DNA from: Sphingobacteriales bacterium
GTDB lineage: Bacteria; Bacteroidota; Bacteroidia; Chitinophagales; Chitinophagaceae
Direction: 5' to 3'
DNA: 64,000 nt
NCBI GenBank assembly: GCA_004144185.1
Contig: SEFP01000002.1
Span: 558,001 to 622,000, forward strand
The position numbers and the translations under genes were made by a program. The notes under the pieces are model-generated. The model searched no databases. It was not told the origin of the DNA and was given only the letters and a program-made list of their open reading frames with translations. Positions 36,501-44,472 of the stretch are shown here, piece by piece. Every line of letters begins with the position of its first letter. Positions within the stretch are counted from its first letter, which is position 1.

Positions 36501-37576
36501 GGACCGATAAAGAAGTCGACCCCTACCATAGGCACCTGATTCCCGTAGTGGTTCGGGCTTCCGTTTCCGTCTACTGCTTTCGCATTGTAGAGGATACCCA
36601 GACCCCGTGCCGTATCGGAACCGATGTAATCGTCAAAGGCATATCCGAGATCGGCATCTGTCCAAGTAGCTGTAAAGCACGAATCCAGAGTCAGGCTACC
36701 ACGGTTGATCAGACGATAGTTGTAAAACGAAGCGTCGTTAAGGTAATCTTTGGTTGAATAGGCAAACGCAGAGGCCTGAATTTCCAGACCGATGCCTAAG
36801 CTACCGGATTGGGTTTTCGTGCCACCCATATCGTTATAGATCCGCCAGATATACTGGTCACCATTGATATTCGGGTAGTCACCTTTCAGGTAATCATATT
36901 TCTGGTCACCATCCACATCTACAAACGGGGCATAATCGCGGGTGGTTGTAGCCAGATACGAAATCAACTGATCGTTGGTTCCTTTGGCAGTCAGACTGCC
37001 TTTGGCAGGCCATTCCTTAATAGCAAGGAATTCAGCTCCGGCCAACGCATTTTCCAGTCCTTGCGGATCGGTTGCATACTGACGGGCCAGTTCACGGAAG
37101 CGGGCAATGTCAGAGCCATTTACTTTCCAGAAGCGGTCCCATAGGTTACAGGTAGCCGCATCGATATTATTGTTAGGATCCAATGGACCGGTCCAGTAGT
37201 CATTCTTACCATCGGCACGGTACAACTGTGCAGTCACTTTCAGGTTACCCTGGGTATCCCGGCCACCGATCCAGAGGGCACCGGCATAAAGCGAGTTTTT
37301 GCGGCTGCCTTTTGGAATTTCATAGCGGGCTTCTGAGGTACCTGGGTCGTACCACATGTTACCGGCCGTCATAATTTGTGCCCGAACATTGTTGATGTCG
37401 AGGTCAATTTTAGCTTCCGGAGCTGTACAACCCGCTGCGGTTTTCAGCAACAGCTTTTTACCCTGGTCATCCAGCGTTTTTTCAGGCGCGCGCGCATCCG
37501 TTCTGGAAACGGTTCCCAGCACCGTAGCAACAGCTAGGGCCAGGACGCGCACTGGTAAACGAAACGTATTCTTCAT
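33548..37576 (-). CDS. Giant exported protein with T9SS-type C-terminal domain
   Basis: 1342 residues with a basic, hydrophobic leader (MKNTFRLPVRVLALAVATVL). The body is rich in Asn, Asp, Gly and Tyr with no catalytic domain I recognise; it contains Ca-loop-like DVDGDQKYDYLKGDYPN (about residue 220). The last ~110 residues (VVPNPYYAYSEHYE, RVVNLPPRAEISIYSIDGSLVR, GLPVASGMYLFHVKAEG) form a T9SS/FlgD-like sorting domain, ending with an extra FFGALRPLDIRNY. It is flanked by a TonB-dependent receptor (23 nt upstream) and a PorV-like gene. Confidence 0.82.
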   Translation of the reverse strand: MKNTFRLPVRVLALAVATVLGTVSRTDARAPEKTLDDQGKKLLLKTAAGCTAPEAKIDLDINNVRAQIMTAGNMWYDPGTSEARYEIPKGSRKNSLYAGALWIGGRDTQGNLKVTAQLYRADGKNDYWTGPLDPNNNIDAATCNLWDRFWKVNGSDIARFRELARQYATDPQGLENALAGAEFLAIKEWPAKGSLTAKGTNDQLISYLATTTRDYAPFVDVDGDQKYDYLKGDYPNINGDQYIWRIYNDMGGTKTQSGSLGIGLEIQASAFAYSTKDYLNDASFYNYRLINRGSLTLDSCFTATWTDADLGYAFDDYIGSDTARGLGILYNAKAVDGNGSPNHYGNQVPMVGVDFFIGPKKFYRDSLGRDTFTLLKMANFTYFSQGTGTPPQITDPQNNIEFYRYMSGTNKLGQPFANDFKGRCGQNTKGYGEGPLSATVWTGDPSNRPSWSECCSENPPGDRRFVHSAGPFRLTGGGVTNDITIGACWVANVGGCPNTNFSRIKLADDAIQALFDNGFRLIQGPEAPRVVKRELDRRVILYLSNDSNSNNFQEKFGYDLSEQRYRVSTAKTRLFGGGDSLYRFEGYRLFQLRNANVTPSDIFGEDGRVNTALAAEVFQSDITNGIRQQVNHSPDNEVQGIPAFKSVIKVTGADQGIRHSIVVTQDAFAAGNDKQLVNYKTYYFVAIAYAYNNFRNFDPNNLEGTQDVTYLESAKGQGGTPIEVVAAMPNPSNTDMGTVLNSDYGSSVKITRIEGTGNGGNALQLTTASEDSAMMPSAYRVLHPEYIEGSGPVNVRVVDPVKLKEADWELSITGNNTYRSGTIDSLSQYGIRANTGTWKLTMNDGSTPVTIYGERNIDVTNEQILSQYGMSVEILQRSAPGDVNDSTNGYITSDVTFMDPAQAWLTGVSDGGVDGANFLNWIRSGSFAKGNEYNDVGNITIRDWVRANGVGESYDPAKLYEKLLANNTQTLGTWAPYMLTANRDSLNHAMMPSGVNGPEVLPLSTLPSIDVVFTSDKSKWSRCVVIETSSDVGLSEGAAPKFFLRRHRGWNKDDINASGNPIYNDTAGMSWFPGYAVNQETGERLNIFFGEDSYLTQDNGGDMIWNPTNNLFSAGAPVFGGKHFVWVTNTRYDSCRTIYNLLRSNNQLSINNAFRQPVWCGMPMSQAGKLASLSNGLIPTMTRLRFRVAKPYDRYVAAGIDTMQPNNGYPLYRFSTRGLGAKSLSDVANTTDKQSLLDRIAVVPNPYYAYSEHYEQNRLDTRVRVVNLPPRAEISIYSIDGSLVRRLNKDNGDVAYIDWDLRNAKGLPVASGMYLFHVKAEGIGETIVRFFGALRPLDIRNY

Positions 37577-37599
37577 GCTCAAAAGAGTAACAGTGTTGA

Positions 37600-40500
37600 T
37601 TAGAAATTAAAGCGGAAACCTACATTCATCATCCGTGGCAGCGCAAAGTTGCCCGGAGCGTCACGGGAAATCCCGTACAGATCAATGTAAGAAGGCGCAT
37701 AGGTTTGGTTGGCAATGGCTTGCTGACCCAATGGGTGTTGCAGGAAGCCGTTGTCACGTGGATCTTGCGTGTATCCATAAACACCAAGAATCTGACGGGT
37801 GTTGAGCAGGTTCCGGATATTTATGAAGAAGTTCATCACCAGTGGGGCACGGGCACCGCTCAGACCGGTCTGATCGGAGACTTTGTTGCCGTATCGTTTT
37901 ACAACCACATCCTTATCCAGGGACAGATCCAGCTGGAAGCGCCATGGCAAACGGGAACCAAATGGCTGACCGATGATGGTAGTCGTTACCGGATCTTCGT
38001 AACGGTTGTAAGGAGCTCCGGAAATAGCGGTTGCAATCAGGTTGGCACCGGCATTCCGGAACGGACGGTATCCGAAGATCATCGGACCGGCATCTTCACC
38101 ATCAAAATACCGGTAATCTGCATTCAACACGATGTTGTGACGAGCGTCATAATCGAGTGCATACGGGTTGCGGGCATTCGGAAGGGAAGCCGAAATCAGG
38201 TTGCTCAACTGGCCATCTGTCAGGAATACATCGGTACGACCACGGTTGCTCGAAGCAACGTTGGAGCCGGTACCTTCTGCAAACTGCAGGGTGTACGCCA
38301 GGTTAAACTGCAATGGACCGGTCCGACGGAAGTCATACTTCACCCGCAGACCTTTCGTAGTAGAAAAGTCACGGTTACCAAACGTATAATACGTAGTTGG
38401 AGATGCGTACAGGTATGGACGCACCTGAATCTGGTCGCGGCGCTCTTTATAGAACAAGCTCAGGGTAATCGCTGTGCGACGGGTCAGCGCTTGCTGGAAG
38501 CCAAACTCATAGTCGACCAGTTTTTCCGGAAGTAGGTTCGGGTTGTTGATGATTGGCGCACCGGTTTGGTTAGCCATGAAGTAATAATCAAGCGGGGAAG
38601 AGAATACAAAGCCGCGTGGACGCTGAACGATCACATCATAGTGTGCATAGAACAAGGTCTGATCTTGGATCGGGAACGACATAGACAAACGTGGCATCAC
38701 GTTTACCTGTGGTGTATAATCCGTGAACGAAGAGTTTGGATCATAACTAGCGTCCTTGATATCCGTTACACGACCGGTAGTCGTGTTCTTGATCTGATAC
38801 GGCTCCGGGTTACGGCCACCGGTCAGGGTTTTCAACGTGGTTGGATCACCGATCAGCTGACCGGATGGATCATACCAGTCATCACCACTCCGGAACCCAA
38901 CAATACGAGGGGTGCGAAGACTGTTGTTGTCTACATACACTACGTAGTCGCTACCAATGGTACTAGGAATTCCCTGAACATTTCCGTTCTCATCGCGGAT
39001 CTGCGCCGGATAGGCAGCACCCAGGTTGTTCACCTTGATGGTTTCGTACAGTGAATACGGATCCTTCAGTACACGGGTGTTGGCATCATAACGATCGACC
39101 CGAACACCGACGTTGAAGCGGGCTTTACCCAGTTCAAAGTTGTCCTGGATGTAACCGGCGATGTAGTTCGGACGGAACGCACCGATCGGACGGGTGTAAC
39201 GGCCATTCGCATCTTTCTTCGTAAAGAAGTCATTGAAGCTTACCGAACCGCTTTGCATGTTGCCGAGATAATCAAATCCGGAATAGTTTACAAAAGGACT
39301 TCCGTTGTTGAACAACTCATCCGGGGAAAACAGATCCAGACTCATTTTATTAACATCAACCGAATCAACATTGATGAAGTCGGTGTTGTCTTTAGTCAGT
39401 CCTAAACGCTGGCGCAGATTAGCATCAAAAGTGCTCTGCGCACTTTCTACATACAGGTAGTTGTACAGGATGGTATCGGTTGGACCTGGGTTGATCCGGC
39501 CGGCATCAACATCTGCTTTGGTATACCGCTGGCCGTTTACAACAAAAATCGGATTGTTGTAATCGTATTGGTTCAGATGGCTGTTGGTCAGCAGACGGGC
39601 ACGCTCCCACAGGGAGTTGGTACCGCCCAAAGAACTTCCGGTGCTGTACGAACGCTCGGTACGCTGTTGATAATACAAACCGAATTCAATCGCATGGCGG
39701 TTTTTACCGGCCCGCAGATCCAGTGAGGCGTCTACGCCCACACTTACCTGATCGTTATTTACTTTGCTGTATCCGTTAAGCGGCGTTCCTACGTTCTGCC
39801 AGTCTGTGTAGACGTTGGCAGGACGGTCACCGTTCAGCAATCCGTTGAATGAACGGATAGATGGCGTACCGGTATAAATGCTCTGCGGCTTAATGTCGTA
39901 CTTGTCAAACAGGATGCTGGTATAGTTAGCCAGAATCGGGTTGAGCTCAGAACGCTCGAAACGGGCATTGCTGGTTATACCTTTACCCGGAGGGATAATG
40001 ATACCGGTTTTGCCGGTAGTCGGATCGGTTCCCTGCACATATTGGGTAGTAATGTCTTCATAGAATTTACCCAGATAACCGTATTTGAAGATATCGGTTT
40101 TGAAATCCGGATTCCAGTTACGGGTCAGCTCTTTCTGATAATCGGCCTGAACGGTATAGAACGCGTTGGAAATCAGGCTGCTGGTATCATTCGGACGGTT
40201 AGTAAACCGCTGGGTAAACCGCAGGTAGCCACGAAGCGTAGCGTTGTCTGTGGTTCCGATGCTTTCCGGAGCAAACAGCGTGGCAGCACGGTTGTAGTTT
40301 TTACCGCTGCTTCCGGTAGCCTGTGCACCAAGCGTCAGGTTGATGTTATCTGCCACTTGGAAGTCAAGCTTACCTAGGAGGGTTGCACGCTGAATATCTG
40401 AATTCACACGGCGCTTCTGGGTTTCCAGATCTGCCTTGGTTACATATTCAGCTGCGTTCCGGTAGGTAGTACCGTTCACATCGGTAACCGCGCGGATCGG

Positions 40501-41463
40501 CTCTGCGCGGAGCGCATCCAGTACTTCCTGCTTTACTACATAGTTGTTGTAGTAAGAAGGAAATTCATCGTGCAGATATTGATAATCACCATTCAGGGTG
40601 AAACCCAGCAGGGAGCGTTTGTTACCATTGCTGTCGGTGCGACGAAGGATCGGACCGCTCAGGTTAAAGTACGCACGGGAGTTGCCATAACCATCTATCG
40701 ACTGCTCGCCACCGACACTTCCCTGAAGTTTAGAGGTTACACCTTTAGTCGTTACCGAAATTACACCACCGGTTGCATCACCATAACGGGCCGGCAGACC
40801 ACCGGTGTATACCGAGATCGAACCAACCGAGCCCGGAGGCAGGTTAGTAGCGCGGCTACCGGTCTGGAGTACCCCATCAATGATATACACGGTGTTTTCT
40901 TCCCGTCCACCGGAAAGATTCAGCCCGCCTTCACGGCCTTTCAGGACACCGGCAGTAGTGGCAACCTGGGAGGCCAGATCGCGCACCGCCATTTTCTCGA
41001 TGTCTTTATCCGTCAAAACCGTACGCGAACCGGGCTGTGTAGGCTCGATCAGCGGTTTAGTATAGCGGGTCGCCCGAACGGTTACCTCACCGATGTTTGT
41101 GGATTTACCACCCGGTCCGGTTGTGGTTGTACCGGCTTTTGGGCGGGTCAGTGTGATGTTTACGGTTGTATTCTGGTTATCTACGACCACAACTTCCTGA
41201 ACAAGTTCCGTTGTATACCCTACAAAGGTCACTCTCACATCGTACCGACCGGAGCTCAGTGGTTTTACCACATAGCGACCATCCAGGTCAGTTGCCGTTC
41301 CGCCTTTAACGATGCCGCCTTCGGTCACTTGTACCGAAGCGCTGAGCAAAAGCTCACCTGACTCGTCTTTCACAATCCCTTCAATCCCGCCCGTCTGTGC
41401 AAACACATGGCTTGATACCACTGTACTCAGCAGCAGGAGCAGATAACGTAGACTACGTACCAT
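37600..41463 (-). CDS. TonB-dependent outer-membrane receptor
   Basis: 1287 residues. Signal peptide, then a carboxypeptidase-like regulatory domain (GIEGIVKDESGELLLSASVQV to about residue 110), then a plug (DKDIEKMAVRDLASQVATTAGV near 155, YIIDGVLQTGS near 193, ISVYTGGLPARYGDATGGVI near 217) and a long beta-barrel with a C-terminal aromatic (VGFRFNF). No SusD-type gene follows, so it is not a standard SusCD pair. It heads the unit with the giant T9SS-type protein and PorV-like genes. The upstream -7 candidate is TATCTTTA. Confidence 0.92.
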   Translation of the reverse strand: MVRSLRYLLLLLSTVVSSHVFAQTGGIEGIVKDESGELLLSASVQVTEGGIVKGGTATDLDGRYVVKPLSSGRYDVRVTFVGYTTELVQEVVVVDNQNTTVNITLTRPKAGTTTTGPGGKSTNIGEVTVRATRYTKPLIEPTQPGSRTVLTDKDIEKMAVRDLASQVATTAGVLKGREGGLNLSGGREENTVYIIDGVLQTGSRATNLPPGSVGSISVYTGGLPARYGDATGGVISVTTKGVTSKLQGSVGGEQSIDGYGNSRAYFNLSGPILRRTDSNGNKRSLLGFTLNGDYQYLHDEFPSYYNNYVVKQEVLDALRAEPIRAVTDVNGTTYRNAAEYVTKADLETQKRRVNSDIQRATLLGKLDFQVADNINLTLGAQATGSSGKNYNRAATLFAPESIGTTDNATLRGYLRFTQRFTNRPNDTSSLISNAFYTVQADYQKELTRNWNPDFKTDIFKYGYLGKFYEDITTQYVQGTDPTTGKTGIIIPPGKGITSNARFERSELNPILANYTSILFDKYDIKPQSIYTGTPSIRSFNGLLNGDRPANVYTDWQNVGTPLNGYSKVNNDQVSVGVDASLDLRAGKNRHAIEFGLYYQQRTERSYSTGSSLGGTNSLWERARLLTNSHLNQYDYNNPIFVVNGQRYTKADVDAGRINPGPTDTILYNYLYVESAQSTFDANLRQRLGLTKDNTDFINVDSVDVNKMSLDLFSPDELFNNGSPFVNYSGFDYLGNMQSGSVSFNDFFTKKDANGRYTRPIGAFRPNYIAGYIQDNFELGKARFNVGVRVDRYDANTRVLKDPYSLYETIKVNNLGAAYPAQIRDENGNVQGIPSTIGSDYVVYVDNNSLRTPRIVGFRSGDDWYDPSGQLIGDPTTLKTLTGGRNPEPYQIKNTTTGRVTDIKDASYDPNSSFTDYTPQVNVMPRLSMSFPIQDQTLFYAHYDVIVQRPRGFVFSSPLDYYFMANQTGAPIINNPNLLPEKLVDYEFGFQQALTRRTAITLSLFYKERRDQIQVRPYLYASPTTYYTFGNRDFSTTKGLRVKYDFRRTGPLQFNLAYTLQFAEGTGSNVASSNRGRTDVFLTDGQLSNLISASLPNARNPYALDYDARHNIVLNADYRYFDGEDAGPMIFGYRPFRNAGANLIATAISGAPYNRYEDPVTTTIIGQPFGSRLPWRFQLDLSLDKDVVVKRYGNKVSDQTGLSGARAPLVMNFFINIRNLLNTRQILGVYGYTQDPRDNGFLQHPLGQQAIANQTYAPSYIDLYGISRDAPGNFALPRMMNVGFRFNF

Positions 41464-41562
41464 TATTAAGTTTTTGCTGTTGTTTTATTAACCAAAAAGA
41501 GGGTAAAGATAAAAAAACCCGTTAAAAAAACGCACAAATAAGGGATCCCCCCTATAATTTTC

Positions 41563-42510
41563 TTATCGTGCTATTAACAGAGTCTTTACTTTGTGAAGCA
41601 ATGTAACACTCATTTTATACAATGCTTCCACACTATATCCCGCGATGTGCGGGGTAATCAATACATCGGGCCGCTGCGCCAGCCGAAGCAACCGTTGCTG
41701 CTCGGCATCACTCATTTTAGGGAGTGGCTCTCCTTCCCATACATCCAGCGCCACTGCTTTCAACCGTCCGGAAAGCAACCCCTCCTCTACCACTTCACTC
41801 CGTACTACTTCGCCACGCGAGGTATTAAGCAGCACCAATGGCTTCCGGAACGCAGCCAGAAACGCGGCATCGAAGTAATACCGGGTCTCCGGACGGATCG
41901 GGACATGAAAGCTCAGTACATCAGCCGATTCCTGGATTTCTGCGAGACTGGCTCTCCGGACATACCCCGGATCGGGTGCCGTATTGTATGGATCATACGC
42001 CAGAATCGTCACATCAAATCCTTGTAACAGCTTGGCGAATGCCCGGCCGGTATGCCCGAAACCAATCAGCCCGATCGTTTTTCCTTCCAGCTCTTCCCCA
42101 CGGTTTTCTTCCCGAAGCCAAATCCCCTGCTTTACTTCCCGCACCGCACCCGGAATTTTTTTAAGCAGCGACAGCAACATCCCCAGCGCATGTTCCGCTA
42201 CCGCATTACGGTTTCCCTCCGGCGAAGCAAACACAGCAATTCCTTGCTCAGTAGCAGCGTCCACATCAATCACTTCCATTCCGGAACCCATCCGGCCAAT
42301 CCATTGCAACGCCGGATGCGAGACCAGCAATTCCCGTGTGAGTTGCAACCGGGTACTGGTAATCACACCCTCACACCCCTCCAGAAGCCGATCGGCATCG
42401 GCCTGGCTGATTTCCGGAACCATCCGCATCAAGTAGCCCATTGCTTCCAGCCCTTCAGTCAGCACCGGATGCACCGGCGCAGCAATCAACACCGTTTTTT
42501 CACTTCTCAT
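41563..42510 (-). CDS. D-2-hydroxyacid dehydrogenase (SerA-like)
   Basis: 315 residues of the NAD-dependent D-isomer 2-hydroxyacid dehydrogenase family. The Rossmann motif is GLIGFGHTGRAFA (about 147), and the catalytic Arg-Glu-His set is visible as NTSRGEVV, DVWEGEP and TPHIAGYS. There is no C-terminal ACT domain. It could supply 3-phosphoglycerate dehydrogenase activity, since serC in this window lacks its usual serA neighbour, but other substrates are equally possible. The ATG overlaps the rsmA stop by 4 nt (ATGA). Confidence 0.88.
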   Translation of the reverse strand: MRSEKTVLIAAPVHPVLTEGLEAMGYLMRMVPEISQADADRLLEGCEGVITSTRLQLTRELLVSHPALQWIGRMGSGMEVIDVDAATEQGIAVFASPEGNRNAVAEHALGMLLSLLKKIPGAVREVKQGIWLREENRGEELEGKTIGLIGFGHTGRAFAKLLQGFDVTILAYDPYNTAPDPGYVRRASLAEIQESADVLSFHVPIRPETRYYFDAAFLAAFRKPLVLLNTSRGEVVRSEVVEEGLLSGRLKAVALDVWEGEPLPKMSDAEQQRLLRLAQRPDVLITPHIAGYSVEALYKMSVTLLHKVKTLLIAR

Positions 42511-43271
42511 GAGTCCATCCACGTTTTGTACAACCTCACAAAATCGGCCACCGAAAGCTGCTCGGCCCGCAAACTCATGGTTTCGCCTTCAGCTGCAATC
42601 GCGTCCGGAAGCAAGGTGCCCCGAAGCGCACTCCGCAACATCTTGCGACGCTGTCCGAAGGCGGCTTTTACCAGTCGTGTAAAGGCTTTCCGGTTAGTGA
42701 TCCCGTACGGGTTTCCGGTATTCCGGAACCGCACGACGCCACTCATCACTTTCGGCGGCGGATTAAACGCCTCCGGCGGTACATCAAACAGATACTCAGC
42801 CTCAAAATACACACCCATCAGCACACTCAAAATCCCGTATTCCTTGCTGCCCGGTCCGGAAGCCACCCGCCGCGCCACCTCTTTCTGAAACATTCCGGTG
42901 ATCTCTGTCACCAATGGCTCCCATTCCAGAAGTTTAAACAGAATGGGGGACGAAATGTTGTACGGAAAATTGCCTACGACCGCGAATGGCTCTGTCCAGG
43001 GTGCAGAAGCCGTTAGAATGTCCTGCAACAGCACCTTACCGGTAAGTTCCGGAACCGTTTTTTCCAGGTAGGTTACTTTCTCAGCGTCGATCTCGTAGGC
43101 CTTGTAGTCTACATCGGTCCACTGGGCAAAATACCGCGTGATGGCACCGCCGCCGGGACCGATTTCCAGCAATCGCAGCCCGGGCGTATGCGTTACAGCA
43201 GTTACTACAGCCTGGCAAACAGTTTCGTCGGTCAGGAAGTGCTGACCCAGACTTTTCTTAAGCGTATACAC
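42507..43271 (-). CDS. rsmA: 16S rRNA dimethyladenosine transferase
   Basis: 254 residues from a GTG at 43271, which gives the usual (M)YTLKKSLGQHFLTD start; an upstream start at 43322 would add 17 unsupported residues. It dimethylates two adjacent adenosines near the 3' end of 16S rRNA. SAM motif LLEIGPGGGAITR (about 35) and the catalytic NFPYNISSPI (about 100) are clear. CACCTTTGCAGCC immediately precedes the GTG, so the mRNA may be leaderless. Confidence 0.95.
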   Translation of the reverse strand: MYTLKKSLGQHFLTDETVCQAVVTAVTHTPGLRLLEIGPGGGAITRYFAQWTDVDYKAYEIDAEKVTYLEKTVPELTGKVLLQDILTASAPWTEPFAVVGNFPYNISSPILFKLLEWEPLVTEITGMFQKEVARRVASGPGSKEYGILSVLMGVYFEAEYLFDVPPEAFNPPPKVMSGVVRFRNTGNPYGITNRKAFTRLVKAAFGQRRKMLRSALRGTLLPDAIAAEGETMSLRAEQLSVADFVRLYKTWMDS

Positions 43272-43327
43272 GGCTGCAAAGGTGGGGCGCAGCGCGTGAC
43301 CAGCCGGCACTCTTCCGCACAAAATGA

Positions 43328-43363
43328 AAAACGTTCCGGAAACCTAGGTTTCCGGAACGTTTT
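43328..43363 (-). terminator. 36-bp perfect palindrome, terminator with two TTCCGGAA copies
   Basis: A gapless inverted repeat centred on CCTAGG, with A and T ends; TTCCGGAA sits in each arm (43334 and 43350). It lies downstream of the 87-residue membrane protein gene on the minus strand and upstream of rsmA. Confidence 0.85.
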
Positions 43364-43401
43364 GAAACGGGATTATTTACAAAGCCCGTTAGAAACGAAT
43401 C

Positions 43402-43665
43402 TTAGTATTCTTCGCCGTGATCGTCGCTGTCGCTGCCTTCGAGCTTCACGATCTTGTTGTACAGACCGAGCAACAAGAACGGAGCCGCCCACTGGCCTAC
43501 AAACAAGGCGAGGTGGTCTTTTTTCATGATTTTAGCAGTTGCAGAGATCGCCATGGAGCCCAGTGCAGACCACAGAAATACGTCTGATGGCAATTTGGCG
43601 GTTTGCTTTTCAATCGCCTTGGCTACAGGTCCTTCCTGATGTTGCGGGTTTTCGTTGGTAGGCAT
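43402..43665 (-). CDS. Small two-helix membrane protein
   Basis: 87 residues. An N-terminal soluble part with KAIEKQTAKLPSDVF is followed by two hydrophobic segments (LWSALGSMAISATAKI and LALFVGQWAAPFLLLGLYNKIV) and an acidic tail (EGSDSDDHGEEY). Similar small proteins occur across Bacteroidota as far as I recall; no function is known to me. It has its own terminator and is monocistronic. Confidence 0.75.
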   Translation of the reverse strand: MPTNENPQHQEGPVAKAIEKQTAKLPSDVFLWSALGSMAISATAKIMKKDHLALFVGQWAAPFLLLGLYNKIVKLEGSDSDDHGEEY

Positions 43666-43871
43666 AAAAGAGAGGTTTATAGGTTAGCAAAACGCTCTAA
43701 AATAACCTTGCCAAGATAGCGCCCTGAAACGCCCTGGTTACCGCTATTTTTTCCTCCGGACGCGCTGCACCCATTTCTTTCAGGAACGAGGATCAAAGAA
43801 AGTCGCTTCTCAGCAGGACCGTTGAATACCAGTTCAATACGCACCTTTGGCGTCTATCTTTCCGGAAGACT
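43666..43871. promoter_or_regulatory. Divergent intergenic region
   Basis: Divergent promoters are expected here. CACCTTTGG (near 43845) is one base off the TAnnTTTG box and lies about 20 nt upstream of the YdeI-like gene. A TTCCGGAA copy (43860) sits just before the ATG. Confidence 0.4.
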
Positions 43872-44378
43872 ATGATTTCCTTTGAAGCAACGCTCGAGCA
43901 ATTTGGCTACCATGGCGATAAGACCCACTGGACGTTTATCACACTGCCGCAGGAGCAAGCCGGGCAACTGCATGCGGCAGATCGCAAATCGTTCCGCGTC
44001 AAAGGATGGATCGATGCCGTTCCGATCGCACAGATAGCCGTGCAACCGGTTAAAGATGGCGGGTATCTGCTGGCGCTGAACGCTTCCCTGCGCCGGAAAC
44101 TCCGGAAAGAAGCCGGCCAAACGGTGTTGCTCCGGCTGTTCAAAGATGAATCTGCCCCCGACCAACCGGACGAGTTTCTGGTGGCCATCCAGTCCGATCC
44201 GGACGCACAGCTTACCTGGGACCAGCTGACAGCGTCTCATCAGCGCTATTACGTGAACCATATCGTTGCTGCCAGGACTCCGGAAACCCGGTTCAACCGG
44301 ATTGCGCAAAGTGTTGCGGCCCTGGCCAACGGCTGGTCGTTTGGCGAGATGATCCGGGCGCAGAAAACCCCCAAATAA
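43872..44378 (+). CDS. DUF1905/YdeI-type protein
   Basis: 168 residues. The N-terminal ~95 residues match DUF1905 (FEATLEQFGYHGDKTHWTFITLP, KGWIDAVPIAQIAVQPVKDGGYLLALNASLRRKL). The C-terminal part (LTWDQLTASHQRYYVNHIVAARTPETRFNRI) is the YdeI/OmpD-associated helical repeat that follows DUF1905 in many bacteria. The second domain has been linked to bacteriocin protection in some species, but its role here is unknown. Confidence 0.85.
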   Translation: MISFEATLEQFGYHGDKTHWTFITLPQEQAGQLHAADRKSFRVKGWIDAVPIAQIAVQPVKDGGYLLALNASLRRKLRKEAGQTVLLRLFKDESAPDQPDEFLVAIQSDPDAQLTWDQLTASHQRYYVNHIVAARTPETRFNRIAQSVAALANGWSFGEMIRAQKTPK

Positions 44379-44472
44379 CGCTGAAGCACGCGTAAAATCC
44401 TTTCGAAAACTTCCCGGAGGAGGAGTATTAGATACTCAAAACCCAGTTCCGGAAGCTGTTCAGGTCGCCTGC

